DNA of 64,000 bases from Undibacterium sp049340185 (lineage in GTDB: Bacteria > Pseudomonadota > Gammaproteobacteria > Burkholderiales > Burkholderiaceae_D). Made by a program: the position numbers and the translations under genes. Positions within the stretch are counted from its first letter, which is position 1, and every line of letters begins with the position of its first letter. The notes under the pieces were generated by a model. The model was given only the letters and a program-made list of their open reading frames with translations. It was not told the DNA's origin and did not search any database. Positions 18,746 through 27,465 of the stretch are shown in pieces. The stretch spans positions 156,785 through 220,784 of the forward strand of contig NZ_JBMPPC010000008.1 of the NCBI RefSeq assembly GCF_049340185.1. The letters run 5' to 3'.

Positions 18746-18850
18746 AAGCAAACCTTTTAGGTAATTTTTAAATGTTCATAGAGACTAACCCAGTGTTCAA
18801 GCCAAATCCAATGAGTTATTATCAAATCCAATATAAGCAACACTAATAAT

Positions 18851-19062
18851 ACTTACGCAAAACGACAAATTGCTTATCTCCATATCACCTTACCAATTGA
18901 AGCAGCATACTAGATGCGGCTTCTGGAAGCATTTGATGCCAGCAGGCGCATACTGCTTGCGGGTCCATTTGATATCGATATCTCACGCAACTGCTTGCTC
19001 CTGCCTTTCTCCGTGTATCGGTGTCTCTGTGGTGAGTGGTTTTAGTTTTTGCCTAAGTCCTA
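18851..19062 (+). repeat. MITE-like interspersed repeat, copy A
   Basis: About 212-bp non-coding element starting ACTTACGCAAAACGACA and ending TTTTTGCCTAAGTCCTA, i.e. imperfect terminal inverted repeats. A perfect 9-bp direct repeat ACTAATAAT flanks it (18842-18850 and 19063-19071), as expected for a target-site duplication. It is the reverse complement of copy C (50112-50308) at roughly 70% identity by eye. It ends 21 bp before the lysR ATG and fills the mmsA-lysR divergent region. Confidence 0.75.
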
Positions 19063-19083
19063 ACTAATAATGGAGACCGCACG

Positions 19084-19974
19084 ATGGATCTCGTTCAGCT
19101 CAAAGCCTTTGTCACCGTCGCCAGAGAGGGCAACCTGACGCGGGCCGCAGAACGCCTGCATGTGAGCCAGCCTGCCGTGAGCCTGCAAATCAAATCGCTG
19201 CAACAGAGTCTGGGACTGCAATTACTGCATCGCTCAGCAGGCGGCATGACCCTGAGCAACGACGGCGCAAAACTTTTGCCCCACGCCGAAAGGGTGCTTG
19301 CGAGCATGGCCGATTTTCAACAAGCCGCCGATACCCTGCATTCAACGCTAACAGGCGAACTGGCGATCGGCACCATACTTGATCCTGAGTTCACGCGGCT
19401 AGGCGTGTTTTTAAAACGACTGGTGGAATCCTATCCCCAGCTTTCCACTAGATTGCAACACGGCATGTCAGGCTCTGTCCTCCAGCAAATACGGGCCGGT
19501 GTGCTTGATGTTGGCTTCTATCTAGGTCAGCCGCCGGACGATGGCAAAACGCAATATCATGCACTGACATTGACTCATTTCACCTACCGGGTAGTTGCGC
19601 CTGAGGGGTGGAAAAACCGGGTTGCCGGTAAGGATTGGGCAGCGCTGGCGCAACTGCCATGGATATGGACGCCACCCGAATCAACGCACAACCGTCTGTT
19701 GAGCAAAGTCTTTGCCGACCACCACGTGACGCCAAACAAAGTAGCGCTGGTCGATCAGGAGCCGTCGATGCTCGACCTGGTTAAATCCGGTGTCGGTCTG
19801 AGTTTGCTACGTGACGCGATTGCCATCCGCGAAGCGCACGCTCACGGACTAGTGATTGCCGATGCCGTCAGCCTGTCAACCGAACTGAGTTTTATCTGCC
19901 TGGAAAAACGCCAGAACGAAGCAACGATTGCTGCGGTTTTTGCCTTACTTAAACTGTGCTGGGGTCTGGAATAA
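19084..19974 (+). CDS. LysR family transcriptional regulator
   Basis: 296 residues with an N-terminal winged helix (MDLVQLKAFVTVAREGNLTRAAERLHVSQPAVSLQIKSL is the standard LysR HTH region) and a C-terminal effector-binding domain beginning near residue 90 (GELAIGTILDPEFTRLG). Divergent orientation suggests control of mmsA or its operon. A MITE-like element occupies the shared upstream region, so its native promoter may have been altered. Confidence 0.93.
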   Translation: MDLVQLKAFVTVAREGNLTRAAERLHVSQPAVSLQIKSLQQSLGLQLLHRSAGGMTLSNDGAKLLPHAERVLASMADFQQAADTLHSTLTGELAIGTILDPEFTRLGVFLKRLVESYPQLSTRLQHGMSGSVLQQIRAGVLDVGFYLGQPPDDGKTQYHALTLTHFTYRVVAPEGWKNRVAGKDWAALAQLPWIWTPPESTHNRLLSKVFADHHVTPNKVALVDQEPSMLDLVKSGVGLSLLRDAIAIREAHAHGLVIADAVSLSTELSFICLEKRQNEATIAAVFALLKLCWGLE

Positions 19975-20100
19975 GCACGAATAATCCGGCATAAAGCGGC
20001 TGAAGCCATGCCAACAAGGACACAGACAAGGCCTCATTTCTGCCCTATAATCCTTCACCAATTTCGCGTTCCATATGCGCGTTCTATACAAGGCTGACTG

Positions 20101-20853
20101 ATGTACTCACCGATGTGCTCAAGGATGAAACCGCAAGTAAAAGCACTGGCAGCCCTGCTGCTCAGCTTGCCCTTACTGGCACATGCAGAAAGTATACGTC
20201 TGATCATTCAGGAATTTGCACCGTTCACCTATACCGATCCGAAGACCAATGAGATTAAAGGTTTTCTGACCGACAAAGCGATGGAAATCATGAGGCGCGC
20301 TGGCGAATCCCCAAGCATCGTCAGTACCTCACTGGCACGCGGCTACCAGGCTACGTTGAACGAAGAGAACACCTGCCTGTTCGGTTTTCGCCGGACCCCG
20401 GAGCGCGAAACCCTGTTTAAATGGGTCGGTCCGCTGACGACGGATACCTGGGTTTTGTACGCCAAAAAATCCGATACCCGCAGTTTAAAAAACTTTGAAG
20501 ATGCGAAGGCTTTTAGCATCGGCTCTTATAAAAATGCGGCAACCGGTCTGGAACTCGCCAGACAAGGTTACAAGATAGAATTCGCCAGCGAAGATGATGA
20601 CAATCCGCGTCTGCTGGTGAATGGCAGGATCGATTACTGGATCGTGTCCGAATTACACGGCATGCAAATGGCGCAGGAACAAGGGTTCTGGAGCGACATC
20701 AGACGCGCCATCAAGTGGCGTAATGTAGATCTGTATATGCTCTGCAATGCCAAAATGGACAAACAGCGCATCGACCGCTTTAATGAGCTGAATAAAGACA
20801 TTGATCGCGAAGGCAATATGGAAAAAATCACGCGCAACTACGGAGCCAGATAA
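20101..20853 (+). CDS. Periplasmic solute-binding protein, family 3
   Basis: 250 residues; signal peptide ending AHAES, then a small type-2 binding fold (IRLIIQEFAPFTYTD, GFLTDKAMEIMRRAG, CLFGFRRTPERETLFKWVGPL). The form resembles orphan SBP_bac_3 proteins lacking an ABC transporter, often sensors or scavengers of amino-acid-like ligands. No transporter genes adjoin it. Its stop overlaps the next start (TAATG). Confidence 0.82.
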   Translation: MYSPMCSRMKPQVKALAALLLSLPLLAHAESIRLIIQEFAPFTYTDPKTNEIKGFLTDKAMEIMRRAGESPSIVSTSLARGYQATLNEENTCLFGFRRTPERETLFKWVGPLTTDTWVLYAKKSDTRSLKNFEDAKAFSIGSYKNAATGLELARQGYKIEFASEDDDNPRLLVNGRIDYWIVSELHGMQMAQEQGFWSDIRRAIKWRNVDLYMLCNAKMDKQRIDRFNELNKDIDREGNMEKITRNYGAR

Positions 20854-21119
20854 TGGCCAGCTTACGTTCAACGCGCGCCAGTGCGGCCGTCATGCGCCTG
20901 AAAGACAGAAGTAATAATGCGCCGTATTCCATGGTCAGCACTGCCGACGGACGCTTCTATCTGGTACTCGCCAATGCCTCCGGCGACAATGACAAACTCA
21001 ATGAGCCTTTAGAGCTGGATGCCTTTGTCGCCTTTGTCAACGGGGTCAGCAAGCAAGCACCGAAAAAAGCCAGCAAACTCGATATCGCTTTCGAAGCAAA
21101 ACTACGCAATAAACTTTAA
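20853..21119 (+). CDS. Small conserved-looking hypothetical protein
   Basis: 88 residues, basic, no signal peptide or membrane segment. I do not recognise the family. The start codon overlaps the stop of the binding-protein gene, and an FKBP gene begins 11 bp after its end with a clear SD, so it sits inside a tight plus-strand operon and is likely real. Confidence 0.6.
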   Translation: MASLRSTRASAAVMRLKDRSNNAPYSMVSTADGRFYLVLANASGDNDKLNEPLELDAFVAFVNGVSKQAPKKASKLDIAFEAKLRNKL

Positions 21120-21130
21120 GGAGTTGCCTC

Positions 21131-21580
21131 ATGAACCGTCGTGTCATCACTAGTCTCGTAGTCGGTATCGCCAGCCTCATCGCGCTCGCACCAGCCAGCG
21201 CACAAACTGCAGCGCCTGCCGATGCCGGTCCGAAAAAAATGGATTTGCAAAAAATCGATACCAAGGTCGGCACCGGCAAAGAAGCCGTTGCGGGCAATAC
21301 TGTGACCGTGCATTACAGCGGCTGGCTGCTTGACCCGAAAGCGGACAAACAACACGGCATGATGTTCGACAGCTCGGTCGGCGATAAACCATTCACCTTC
21401 CCGCTCGGTACCAGTCGCGTCATCAAGGGCTGGGATCAGGGCGTCGCCGGGATGAAGGTCGGCGGCAAACGCACTATCATCATTCCGCAAGATCTTGGTT
21501 ATGGCGCGCGTGGCGCTGGCGGCCGGATTCCACCATATGCGAATTTGATTTTTGATATTGAATTACTTGAAGTCAAATAG
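21131..21580 (+). CDS. Periplasmic FKBP-type peptidyl-prolyl cis-trans isomerase
   Basis: 149 residues: signal peptide (MNRRVITSLVVGIASLIALA...SAQT) and a single FKBP domain with VTVHYSGWLLD, FDSSVGDKPFTFPLG, VIKGWDQGVAGMKVGGKRTI and GYGARGAGGRIPPYANLIFD. It catalyses prolyl isomerisation of exported proteins. SD AAGGAG lies just upstream of ATG 21131. Confidence 0.93.
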   Translation: MNRRVITSLVVGIASLIALAPASAQTAAPADAGPKKMDLQKIDTKVGTGKEAVAGNTVTVHYSGWLLDPKADKQHGMMFDSSVGDKPFTFPLGTSRVIKGWDQGVAGMKVGGKRTIIIPQDLGYGARGAGGRIPPYANLIFDIELLEVK

Positions 21581-21611
21581 TTCCATAGTCAAATAAAACG
21601 CACGGCGGCGC

Positions 21612-22127
21612 ATGCAAAAACGGGAGCTCAATTATCTGACGGCTTATCCTGCTGCAATTCAGCAGCAGGTTCAGGACCTGATCGCAAGCGAACAGCTAGC
21701 CAGTCTGCTCCGTAAAAAATACGCCTGCGCACATCAAATCCGTACCGACAAAGCGCTCTACCAATACGTACAAGATTTAAAGAGCACCCATCTGCGTAAC
21801 GGCGATCAGATCAGCAAAGTTCATTTCGACAGCAAGATCAAAGTGATCCAGCATGCCCTCGGGCAGCATACGTTCATCTCCCGGGTCCAGGGTAATAAGC
21901 TTAAATCCAAACACGAGATTCGCATTGCCACCTTATTCAAACAGGTGCCGGAAGAATTTTTAAAAATGATCGTCGTGCATGAACTCGCTCATCTGAAAGA
22001 AAAAGAGCATAACAAAGCCTTCTATCAACTATGCAGCTACATGGAACCGCAGTATCACCAGTACGAACTGGATTTGCGGCTCTACCTGACACAGATCGAC
22101 ACCTTCGGCGGTGAGGTCTGGAGCTGA
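21612..22127 (+). CDS. YgjP-like (DUF45) metallopeptidase-fold protein
   Basis: 171 residues with the zincin motif VVHELAHLKEKEHNKAFY (HExxH plus a downstream H) and the C-terminal MEPQYHQYELDLRLYL typical of YgjP/M48-like proteins. Cytoplasmic. Biochemical role is not established for most members. It follows the FKBP gene by 31 bp in the same direction. Confidence 0.82.
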   Translation: MQKRELNYLTAYPAAIQQQVQDLIASEQLASLLRKKYACAHQIRTDKALYQYVQDLKSTHLRNGDQISKVHFDSKIKVIQHALGQHTFISRVQGNKLKSKHEIRIATLFKQVPEEFLKMIVVHELAHLKEKEHNKAFYQLCSYMEPQYHQYELDLRLYLTQIDTFGGEVWS

Positions 22128-22148
22128 CAACATACGAGCAAGACATCG

Positions 22149-22466
22149 ATGAGCACGATCGCCAACACACCACAACCTCCCTACTACGCCGTCATCTTCA
22201 CGTCCAACCGCACAGAAGGCGACGATGGCTATAACGATATGGCTGACACCATGTTAAAACTAGCCATGCAGCAACCTGGATTTCTGGGCGTAGAATCCGC
22301 CCGTGCAGAAGTCGGGATTACTGTCTCGTACTGGGCAGATTTGCAGGCCATCAAACAATGGAAAGCTAATGTCGACCATCTGGAGGCGCAACAATTGGGC
22401 AAAGAGAAATGGTATTCCTCGTATAAAACACGGATTAGCAAAGTGGAATTTGATTACGGGATGTGA
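22149..22466 (+). CDS. Antibiotic biosynthesis monooxygenase (ABM) domain protein
   Basis: 105 residues with the ABM dimeric ferredoxin-like fold: YYAVIFTSNRTEGDDGYNDM, a QPGFLGVESAR block and VSYWADLQAIKQWKANVDH. Family members are small monooxygenases or stress proteins with varied substrates. It begins 21 bp after the YgjP-like gene and ends the short operon. The following 254 bp hold nothing I can identify. Confidence 0.85.
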   Translation: MSTIANTPQPPYYAVIFTSNRTEGDDGYNDMADTMLKLAMQQPGFLGVESARAEVGITVSYWADLQAIKQWKANVDHLEAQQLGKEKWYSSYKTRISKVEFDYGM

Positions 22467-22720
22467 GTCGCTGATATTGAAAATTGGTACAATCCCTGGC
22501 AGTCAGTCAAGCCGAATCAGGCGGGTATCAGACGAGCATCAATCGCCCCTTTTTCCACATGGCGGCCTTGGTCGTCATTGCATCGCCAGCGATGCGGCGT
22601 CCTTCCGCCTTGCCAGGCCAAAAATCCATTGATGTCTACTCCACCAAGGCAACCTGACTGACTACTAGGCTTATTTTCAGCGCCGCCCACAATTTATTTT
22701 TTCGTCTCACAGGAGAAAAC

Positions 22721-23464
22721 ATGCCATTTCTTGGTATTGGTCTACATGTCTTAGTCGCGCTGTTTTTTGCTGTGCATGCGATCCGCTCGGGCCAGCAAAT
22801 CTACTGGCTGCTGATTCTTTTTTCTTTCCCGCTGCTTGGCAGTATCGTGTATTTTTTCGCCATTTATATGCCGAATTCGAGGCTGGAATTCGGTGCAAAA
22901 AAAGTCGTTGCCGCAGCGGCAAAAACGCTGGATCCGACACGTGAATTGCGCGAAGCCCGTACCGCTTTTGAGTACACACCCACCGCACAAAATCAGATGC
23001 GACTGGCCTTGGCTTTACTAGAAACAGGCAACGCAGAAGAAGCCGCAAGTAACTACGAGGCCTGCCTCAAAGGTCCTTTCGCTGCCGACCCGGAAATCAA
23101 ATTTTGCGCCGCCCGCGCGCTGACCGAGAGTGGCCGTTACGCCACGGCGATCAGCCATCTGCAAGAGATCCGCAACAAAGACGCCGGTTTCCGCGCCGCT
23201 CAGGTCAGCTTGCTACTCGCACGGGCATTTGCCGGAGCCGAGCGGCATGCCGATGCCAAAACAGAGTTCGAATCAGCAATGCATCACTTTGGCGGCTTTG
23301 AAGTCGCTGCCGAATACGCCATCTGGGCATATGGCAACGGTGATACGGCGATTGCCAGCAAGTTACAGTCAGAAATCGATCAGCTCATGAAACGCTGGAA
23401 CAGTCATACCAAGGATATCAATCGGGCTTTGCTTCGTCGTCTGAATGCTGCGAAAGGGCAATAA
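22721..23464 (+). CDS. Membrane-anchored tetratricopeptide-repeat protein
   Basis: 247 residues. Two N-terminal hydrophobic segments (LHVLVALFFAVHAI and YWLLILFSFPLLGSIVYFFAIY) are followed by TPR-like helical pairs from about residue 85 (NQMRLALALLETGNAEEAASNYEACL, AARALTESGRYATAISHLQEI). It is likely a scaffold facing one side of the inner membrane. SD AGGAGA precedes the ATG. No informative neighbours. Confidence 0.75.
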   Translation: MPFLGIGLHVLVALFFAVHAIRSGQQIYWLLILFSFPLLGSIVYFFAIYMPNSRLEFGAKKVVAAAAKTLDPTRELREARTAFEYTPTAQNQMRLALALLETGNAEEAASNYEACLKGPFAADPEIKFCAARALTESGRYATAISHLQEIRNKDAGFRAAQVSLLLARAFAGAERHADAKTEFESAMHHFGGFEVAAEYAIWAYGNGDTAIASKLQSEIDQLMKRWNSHTKDINRALLRRLNAAKGQ

Positions 23465-23631
23465 GCTGACGTCGCCTCATATGACTCCTATCGACTTATA
23501 TCACCGCACGACAAGAGAAAAATTGACGTCTCGTTTGAGAACGTCATCAGCGCTTGTGCGGTAAGTGCTGTACCCGCCTAAAAAGCTCCATCCGTCATTG
23601 CTCTGACGCGCGCTTGCGGGTCTGGCACTAT

Positions 23632-23892
23632 CTACCGCTGCTTTTGCCAGATGATTTCGTTTGAATAAATCGCGTAAAAAAAAGCGCAGATCGCGGCCAC
23701 GGTGATAATTGTTCCGGCAAAAAACCAGAAGCTCAATCCGGTTGGGAAAATCGCCTGATACCAGCCGATGATACTCATCGCCATCATCCCGCCGTAAGAG
23801 AAATTCAGCAGGCGCTGTTTTTTCTGCAACACACCGACAGCCAGGCAGCCAAGTACCATCACAGACAAGGTAAAACTGATCGCTTCTAACAT
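23632..23892 (-). CDS. Small membrane protein, unknown
   Basis: 86 residues with three hydrophobic segments (ISFTLSVMVLGCLAVGVL, YGGMMAMSIIGWYQAIF, FWFFAGTIITVAAICAFFYAIY). I do not recognise it. An SD-like GAAAGGGGG stands upstream of ATG 23892, which supports it being translated. Confidence 0.6.
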   Translation of the reverse strand: MLEAISFTLSVMVLGCLAVGVLQKKQRLLNFSYGGMMAMSIIGWYQAIFPTGLSFWFFAGTIITVAAICAFFYAIYSNEIIWQKQR

Positions 23893-24208
23893 GATGTCCC
23901 CCTTTCTTTTCTGTTCGTTATAAATTCACTAAACCGGCATGTGGCAACACCTTTACAGTGTCAGCGGCAACTATATCAATCCGCATCACGTCAGTCGGGC
24001 TTGTCATTTTAATCAAGTTTGTTAAAACTCTTGATAATTTACTATAACAAACTTGGTTATTATTACTAGCTTTTTTATTATGATTTGTGTTGTTATCCAC
24101 GAACAATCGATTCTGCGGTGCAGCATGTAAAGTGTCTCGCACGATTTACACTTACTTCTTACACTTACTGGTTGAATGCAAAAACCATCAACTCCACAGA
24201 CACTGACC
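23893..24208. promoter_or_regulatory. AT-rich leader region upstream of glpK
   Basis: A 316-bp gap between divergent genes that must contain the glpK promoter. It holds one DnaA-box-like TTATCCACG (24093-24101) and several short A/T tracts, but no operator I can name. Confidence 0.4.
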
Positions 24209-25678
24209 ATGACCTATCTGCTCGCTCTCGACCAAGGCACATCTAGCTCTCGTAGTATTTTGTTTGACCGTGCCGGGGCGATCGTGGCGACCGCGCAGCA
24301 AGAGTTCCGGCAACTGTTTCCGCAACCGGGTTGGGTCGAGCATGATGCGATGGAAATCTGGCAGAGCCAATTGGCGACCTGCAAGGAGGTGCTTCATAAA
24401 AGTGGTATCGCCGCCAGTGAGATTGCAGCCCTCGGCATCACCAACCAGCGCGAAACCAGTATCTTGTGGAACCGCAAGACCGGCATGCCGGTAGCGAATG
24501 CGATTGTCTGGCAAGACCGCCGCACTGCCGCGTATTGTGATGAGCTCCGCAGTCAGGGTTGGGCAGAACGCATACAGCAAAAAACCGGACTGATTCTGGA
24601 TCCGTATTTTTCCGCCAGCAAAATCAAATGGCTGCTTGATCACGTCCCCGATGCACGCCAGCAAGCCGAGCGTGGTGAACTGGCGTTCGGTACCGTTGAT
24701 ACCTGGCTGGCCTGGCAACTCAGCGAGGGCCAGTTGCATGTCAGCGACGTCAGCAATGCTGCGCGGACGATGCTCTGGAATATCCATGAGGGTCGATGGG
24801 ATGACGAGCTACTCCGTTGTTTTGATATACCGCGCGCGATTTTGCCTGAGGTCTATGCATCGAGTCATCGCTTCGGCAATGCGACAATTTTTGACCAGCC
24901 GGTTCCGATTGCCGGCATCGCTGGCGATCAGCAATCCGCTTTGTTCGGGCAAGCCTGCTTTCAATCCGGCATGGCAAAAAATACCTATGGTACGGGCTGC
25001 TTTATGTTGCTGCACACCGGCAGCGTCTGCGCGACTTCGCATAATGGCCTTATCAGTACCTCGGCCTGTCAGACTGGCGAGCAGCACCAATATGCACTTG
25101 AAGGCAGCGTATTTATCGGTGGCGCTGTGGTGCAGTGGCTGCGCGACGGATTAAAAGCGATACAGCATTCACCGGACGTGGAGGATCTGGCGACGACCGT
25201 GCCGGATTCGGGTGGCGTGGTGTTTGTACCGTCGTTTACGGGGCTAGGTGCGCCGTATTGGGTACCCTCCGCAAAAGGCGCGATCCTCGGTCTGACGCGT
25301 GGTACCACGGTGGCACATATTGCCCGCGCCGCACTGGAGTCAATCGCGTTTCAAAGCACCGCATTGTTGCAGGCCATGACTAGGGATGCCGTCGCGCCGA
25401 TCACCGAATTACGGGTTGACGGCGGTGCCGCAGCGAATAATCTGCTATTGCAATTTCAGGCGAACTTATTAGGTATTCCGGTGATACGACCCAAGGTCAC
25501 CGAGACCACCGCACTGGGCGCGGCGTATCTTGCCGGTCTGGGTGTCGGTATCTACGATAGCGTGGAAGAATGCGCGGCACAGTGGCAAATGGAACGGACT
25601 TTTTTACCTGCCATGAGCCGCGATCAGGCCAGTGAGTTGATGCAGCAATGGGATGTCGCGGTGGGTCGTGTACGCTAA
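24209..25678 (+). CDS. glpK: Glycerol kinase
   Basis: 489 residues: ATP-dependent phosphorylation of glycerol to glycerol 3-phosphate. FGGY-family hallmarks: MTYLLALDQGTSSSRSILFD, GITNQRETSILWNRKTG, AIVWQDRRTA, GIAGDQQSALFGQACF, GVVFVPSFTGLGAPYW, and ELRVDGGAAANNLLLQFQAN. The ATG at 24209 gives the standard N-terminus; one at 24176 would add 11 residues. No glpF or glpD is adjacent. Confidence 0.95.
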   Translation: MTYLLALDQGTSSSRSILFDRAGAIVATAQQEFRQLFPQPGWVEHDAMEIWQSQLATCKEVLHKSGIAASEIAALGITNQRETSILWNRKTGMPVANAIVWQDRRTAAYCDELRSQGWAERIQQKTGLILDPYFSASKIKWLLDHVPDARQQAERGELAFGTVDTWLAWQLSEGQLHVSDVSNAARTMLWNIHEGRWDDELLRCFDIPRAILPEVYASSHRFGNATIFDQPVPIAGIAGDQQSALFGQACFQSGMAKNTYGTGCFMLLHTGSVCATSHNGLISTSACQTGEQHQYALEGSVFIGGAVVQWLRDGLKAIQHSPDVEDLATTVPDSGGVVFVPSFTGLGAPYWVPSAKGAILGLTRGTTVAHIARAALESIAFQSTALLQAMTRDAVAPITELRVDGGAAANNLLLQFQANLLGIPVIRPKVTETTALGAAYLAGLGVGIYDSVEECAAQWQMERTFLPAMSRDQASELMQQWDVAVGRVR

Positions 25679-25757
25679 GTGAGCGTTAATCTTGATTCAA
25701 TAAGACATGATAAAAGACCGCACTAACAAAGAACTCTTGATGCGGCACCAATGCTGA

Positions 25758-26447
25758 TTACCCCAAAGATTCCAGTGCACCATTGACTGCCTTCACACGA
25801 TCGCCAACGCGCCAGCCGTTTTGCGGATAAGTACGCAGGCTGCCGTCATCCATGCGGACTTTGACTTGATAAACCGTGTTCGTGCCGGATCTTTTTTCTA
25901 CTTCATTACCTGCATAACCGCCGCCGACAGCACCGGCAACCGTAGCCAGTGTACGGCCGTTGCCGTTACCCACCTGATGACCCAGAATACCGCCTAAGAC
26001 CGCACCCGCTGCGACACCGATACCGCTAGGTTTGGCTTGTTGCTGAACAGTGTGGATTGCTTCTACACGTCCGCAATTCGCGCAAATCGTTTTATTCGTT
26101 ACGCTGTCGTTGGAGGTATCAGACGCAAGCTGATTATTAGCGGCGGACTGATGTGACGCGCCTGAATGGCGACGCGGTGCATCAACCGGATACGGTGAGC
26201 GGTCAACCACAGGAGCATGCATATTGTCGCCAGGGACGGTACCATTTTGCGCCGTATTTTGCGTCATATTATCTGGCTGTGACAGACTATTACCAGAAGC
26301 CATCGGATCTTGAGGATTGCCATGCCCTTGCGAGCTGGGGATCACCCCTGTAATTGCGGCGACACCGACCAGGGACAGCAAGGTAACAGATACCGCCGCC
26401 GCTGCCAGCAAAGGGTGGATACGACGTGGAGATGGTGTGTTTTCCAT
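25758..26447 (-). CDS. Glycine-zipper 2TM domain outer-membrane-type protein
   Basis: 229 residues: an N-terminal hydrophobic anchor (LLAAAAVSVTLLSLVGVAAI), a Gln/Asn/Ser-rich linker, CANCGRVEAI, and a glycine zipper (GVAAGAVLGGILGHQVGNGN...LATVAGAVGGGYAGNEVEKR) as in the 17-kDa surface-antigen family, then a small C-terminal beta domain (YQVKVRMDDGSLRTYPQNG). Likely envelope-associated. ATG 26447 is chosen over an upstream start without SD. Confidence 0.82.
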   Translation of the reverse strand: MENTPSPRRIHPLLAAAAVSVTLLSLVGVAAITGVIPSSQGHGNPQDPMASGNSLSQPDNMTQNTAQNGTVPGDNMHAPVVDRSPYPVDAPRRHSGASHQSAANNQLASDTSNDSVTNKTICANCGRVEAIHTVQQQAKPSGIGVAAGAVLGGILGHQVGNGNGRTLATVAGAVGGGYAGNEVEKRSGTNTVYQVKVRMDDGSLRTYPQNGWRVGDRVKAVNGALESLG

Positions 26448-26620
26448 ATTTGAGCTTGGTAGTTGTAACAAACTCAGTATAGAAGTGCCTGCGGTCAAAA
26501 CATAGACGAGAGATGTGTCATCTGTAATCCTTTGTAAAACCGCATGACACTTGTTATTTTTGCCAAATGTGCGCAGAATGATTTCGCCTTAAGCCCGTCA
26601 ATTCCACTGGAGAGATTACG

Positions 26621-27145
26621 ATGAAACTACTAAAACGCATTCTGGGTACGCTGCTTGCACTGATTGTTATCATTCTCGCCCTTGCCTTTGCACTGCCAAA
26701 CGACTACGGCGTATCACGCAGTATCGTGATCAACGCGCCAGCTGAAAAAATTTATCCCATGGTCGTCACGACCAAAGAATGGCAAAAATGGTCGATCTGG
26801 AACCAGCGCGATCCCGCCATGGTCATGACATTCACTGGCCCAGAAGCAGGCAAAGATGCGGCCTGGGACTGGCAGAGTAAAAGTCAGGGCAACGGTGGCA
26901 TGAAGTTCACCAACGTAGTCTCGAACCAGCAAATCGATTATGAACTGCACTTCGAAGGCATGGGCAAGCCATCGACCGGCAGCTTCATTTTTGAACCGCA
27001 AGGCAAGGCCACCAAAATCACCTGGACCATGAAAGGGACCAGCGAGGGTAGCGTGTCCACCAAGTTGTTTGTCCCGTTCATGGACAAACTGATAGGGCCA
27101 GATTTTGAAGCCGGATTAAATAACTTGAAGAAACTTGTTGAATAG
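26621..27145 (+). CDS. SRPBCC (polyketide cyclase/START-like) family protein with N-terminal anchor
   Basis: 174 residues: one N-terminal membrane segment (ILGTLLALIVIILALAFALP), then an SRPBCC domain (VSRSIVINAPAEKIYPMVV, YELHFEGMGKPSTGSFIFEP, TKITWTMKGTSEG). The fold binds hydrophobic ligands; specific role unknown. SD GGAGAG is upstream. Confidence 0.82.
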   Translation: MKLLKRILGTLLALIVIILALAFALPNDYGVSRSIVINAPAEKIYPMVVTTKEWQKWSIWNQRDPAMVMTFTGPEAGKDAAWDWQSKSQGNGGMKFTNVVSNQQIDYELHFEGMGKPSTGSFIFEPQGKATKITWTMKGTSEGSVSTKLFVPFMDKLIGPDFEAGLNNLKKLVE

Positions 27146-27465
27146 AAATAGAATAGCAAGCTTTGTTGCGAAAGCTGCAATCTTCAGGCGATTTACTGTG
27201 GCGGATACGGGCAGTTTTCATAGGCTATATTTATATACTGGGTCCTAGTATAAATTTTTGCGCTTGATATAAGCGCGGAAACAGGCCTGTTTTAAGAGAA
27301 AAACAGGGGAGTATCTGTTATTGGCCTGAAACCGCACTGACTAGTTTGTATCTGTAGCGTCTCTGAGGGGTTCTTCCATTCTTAGCTCCCCATAATCGCC
27401 TAGTTCCTGAGCAGCGCTACATCAAACTCTCAGATTCGCCTTATTTTTCCTTCTACTTTTTCACG
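27146..27465. other. Intergenic region with small hairpins
   Basis: 320 bp without coding potential. It contains GCGCTTGATATAAGCGC and AAACAGGCCTGTTT short palindromes around 27259-27296 and an AT-rich tract, perhaps a terminator for the SRPBCC gene. No clear promoter can be assigned. Confidence 0.4.

Noticed and set aside
22467..22720. Plus-strand ORF extending past the ABM gene (22303-22632)
   Set aside because: Mostly overlaps the real ABM gene in another frame and has no start signal of its own.
24093..24101. DnaA-box-like TTATCCACG upstream of glpK
   Set aside because: Single site with one mismatch and no neighbours or trio; expected by chance in AT-rich DNA.
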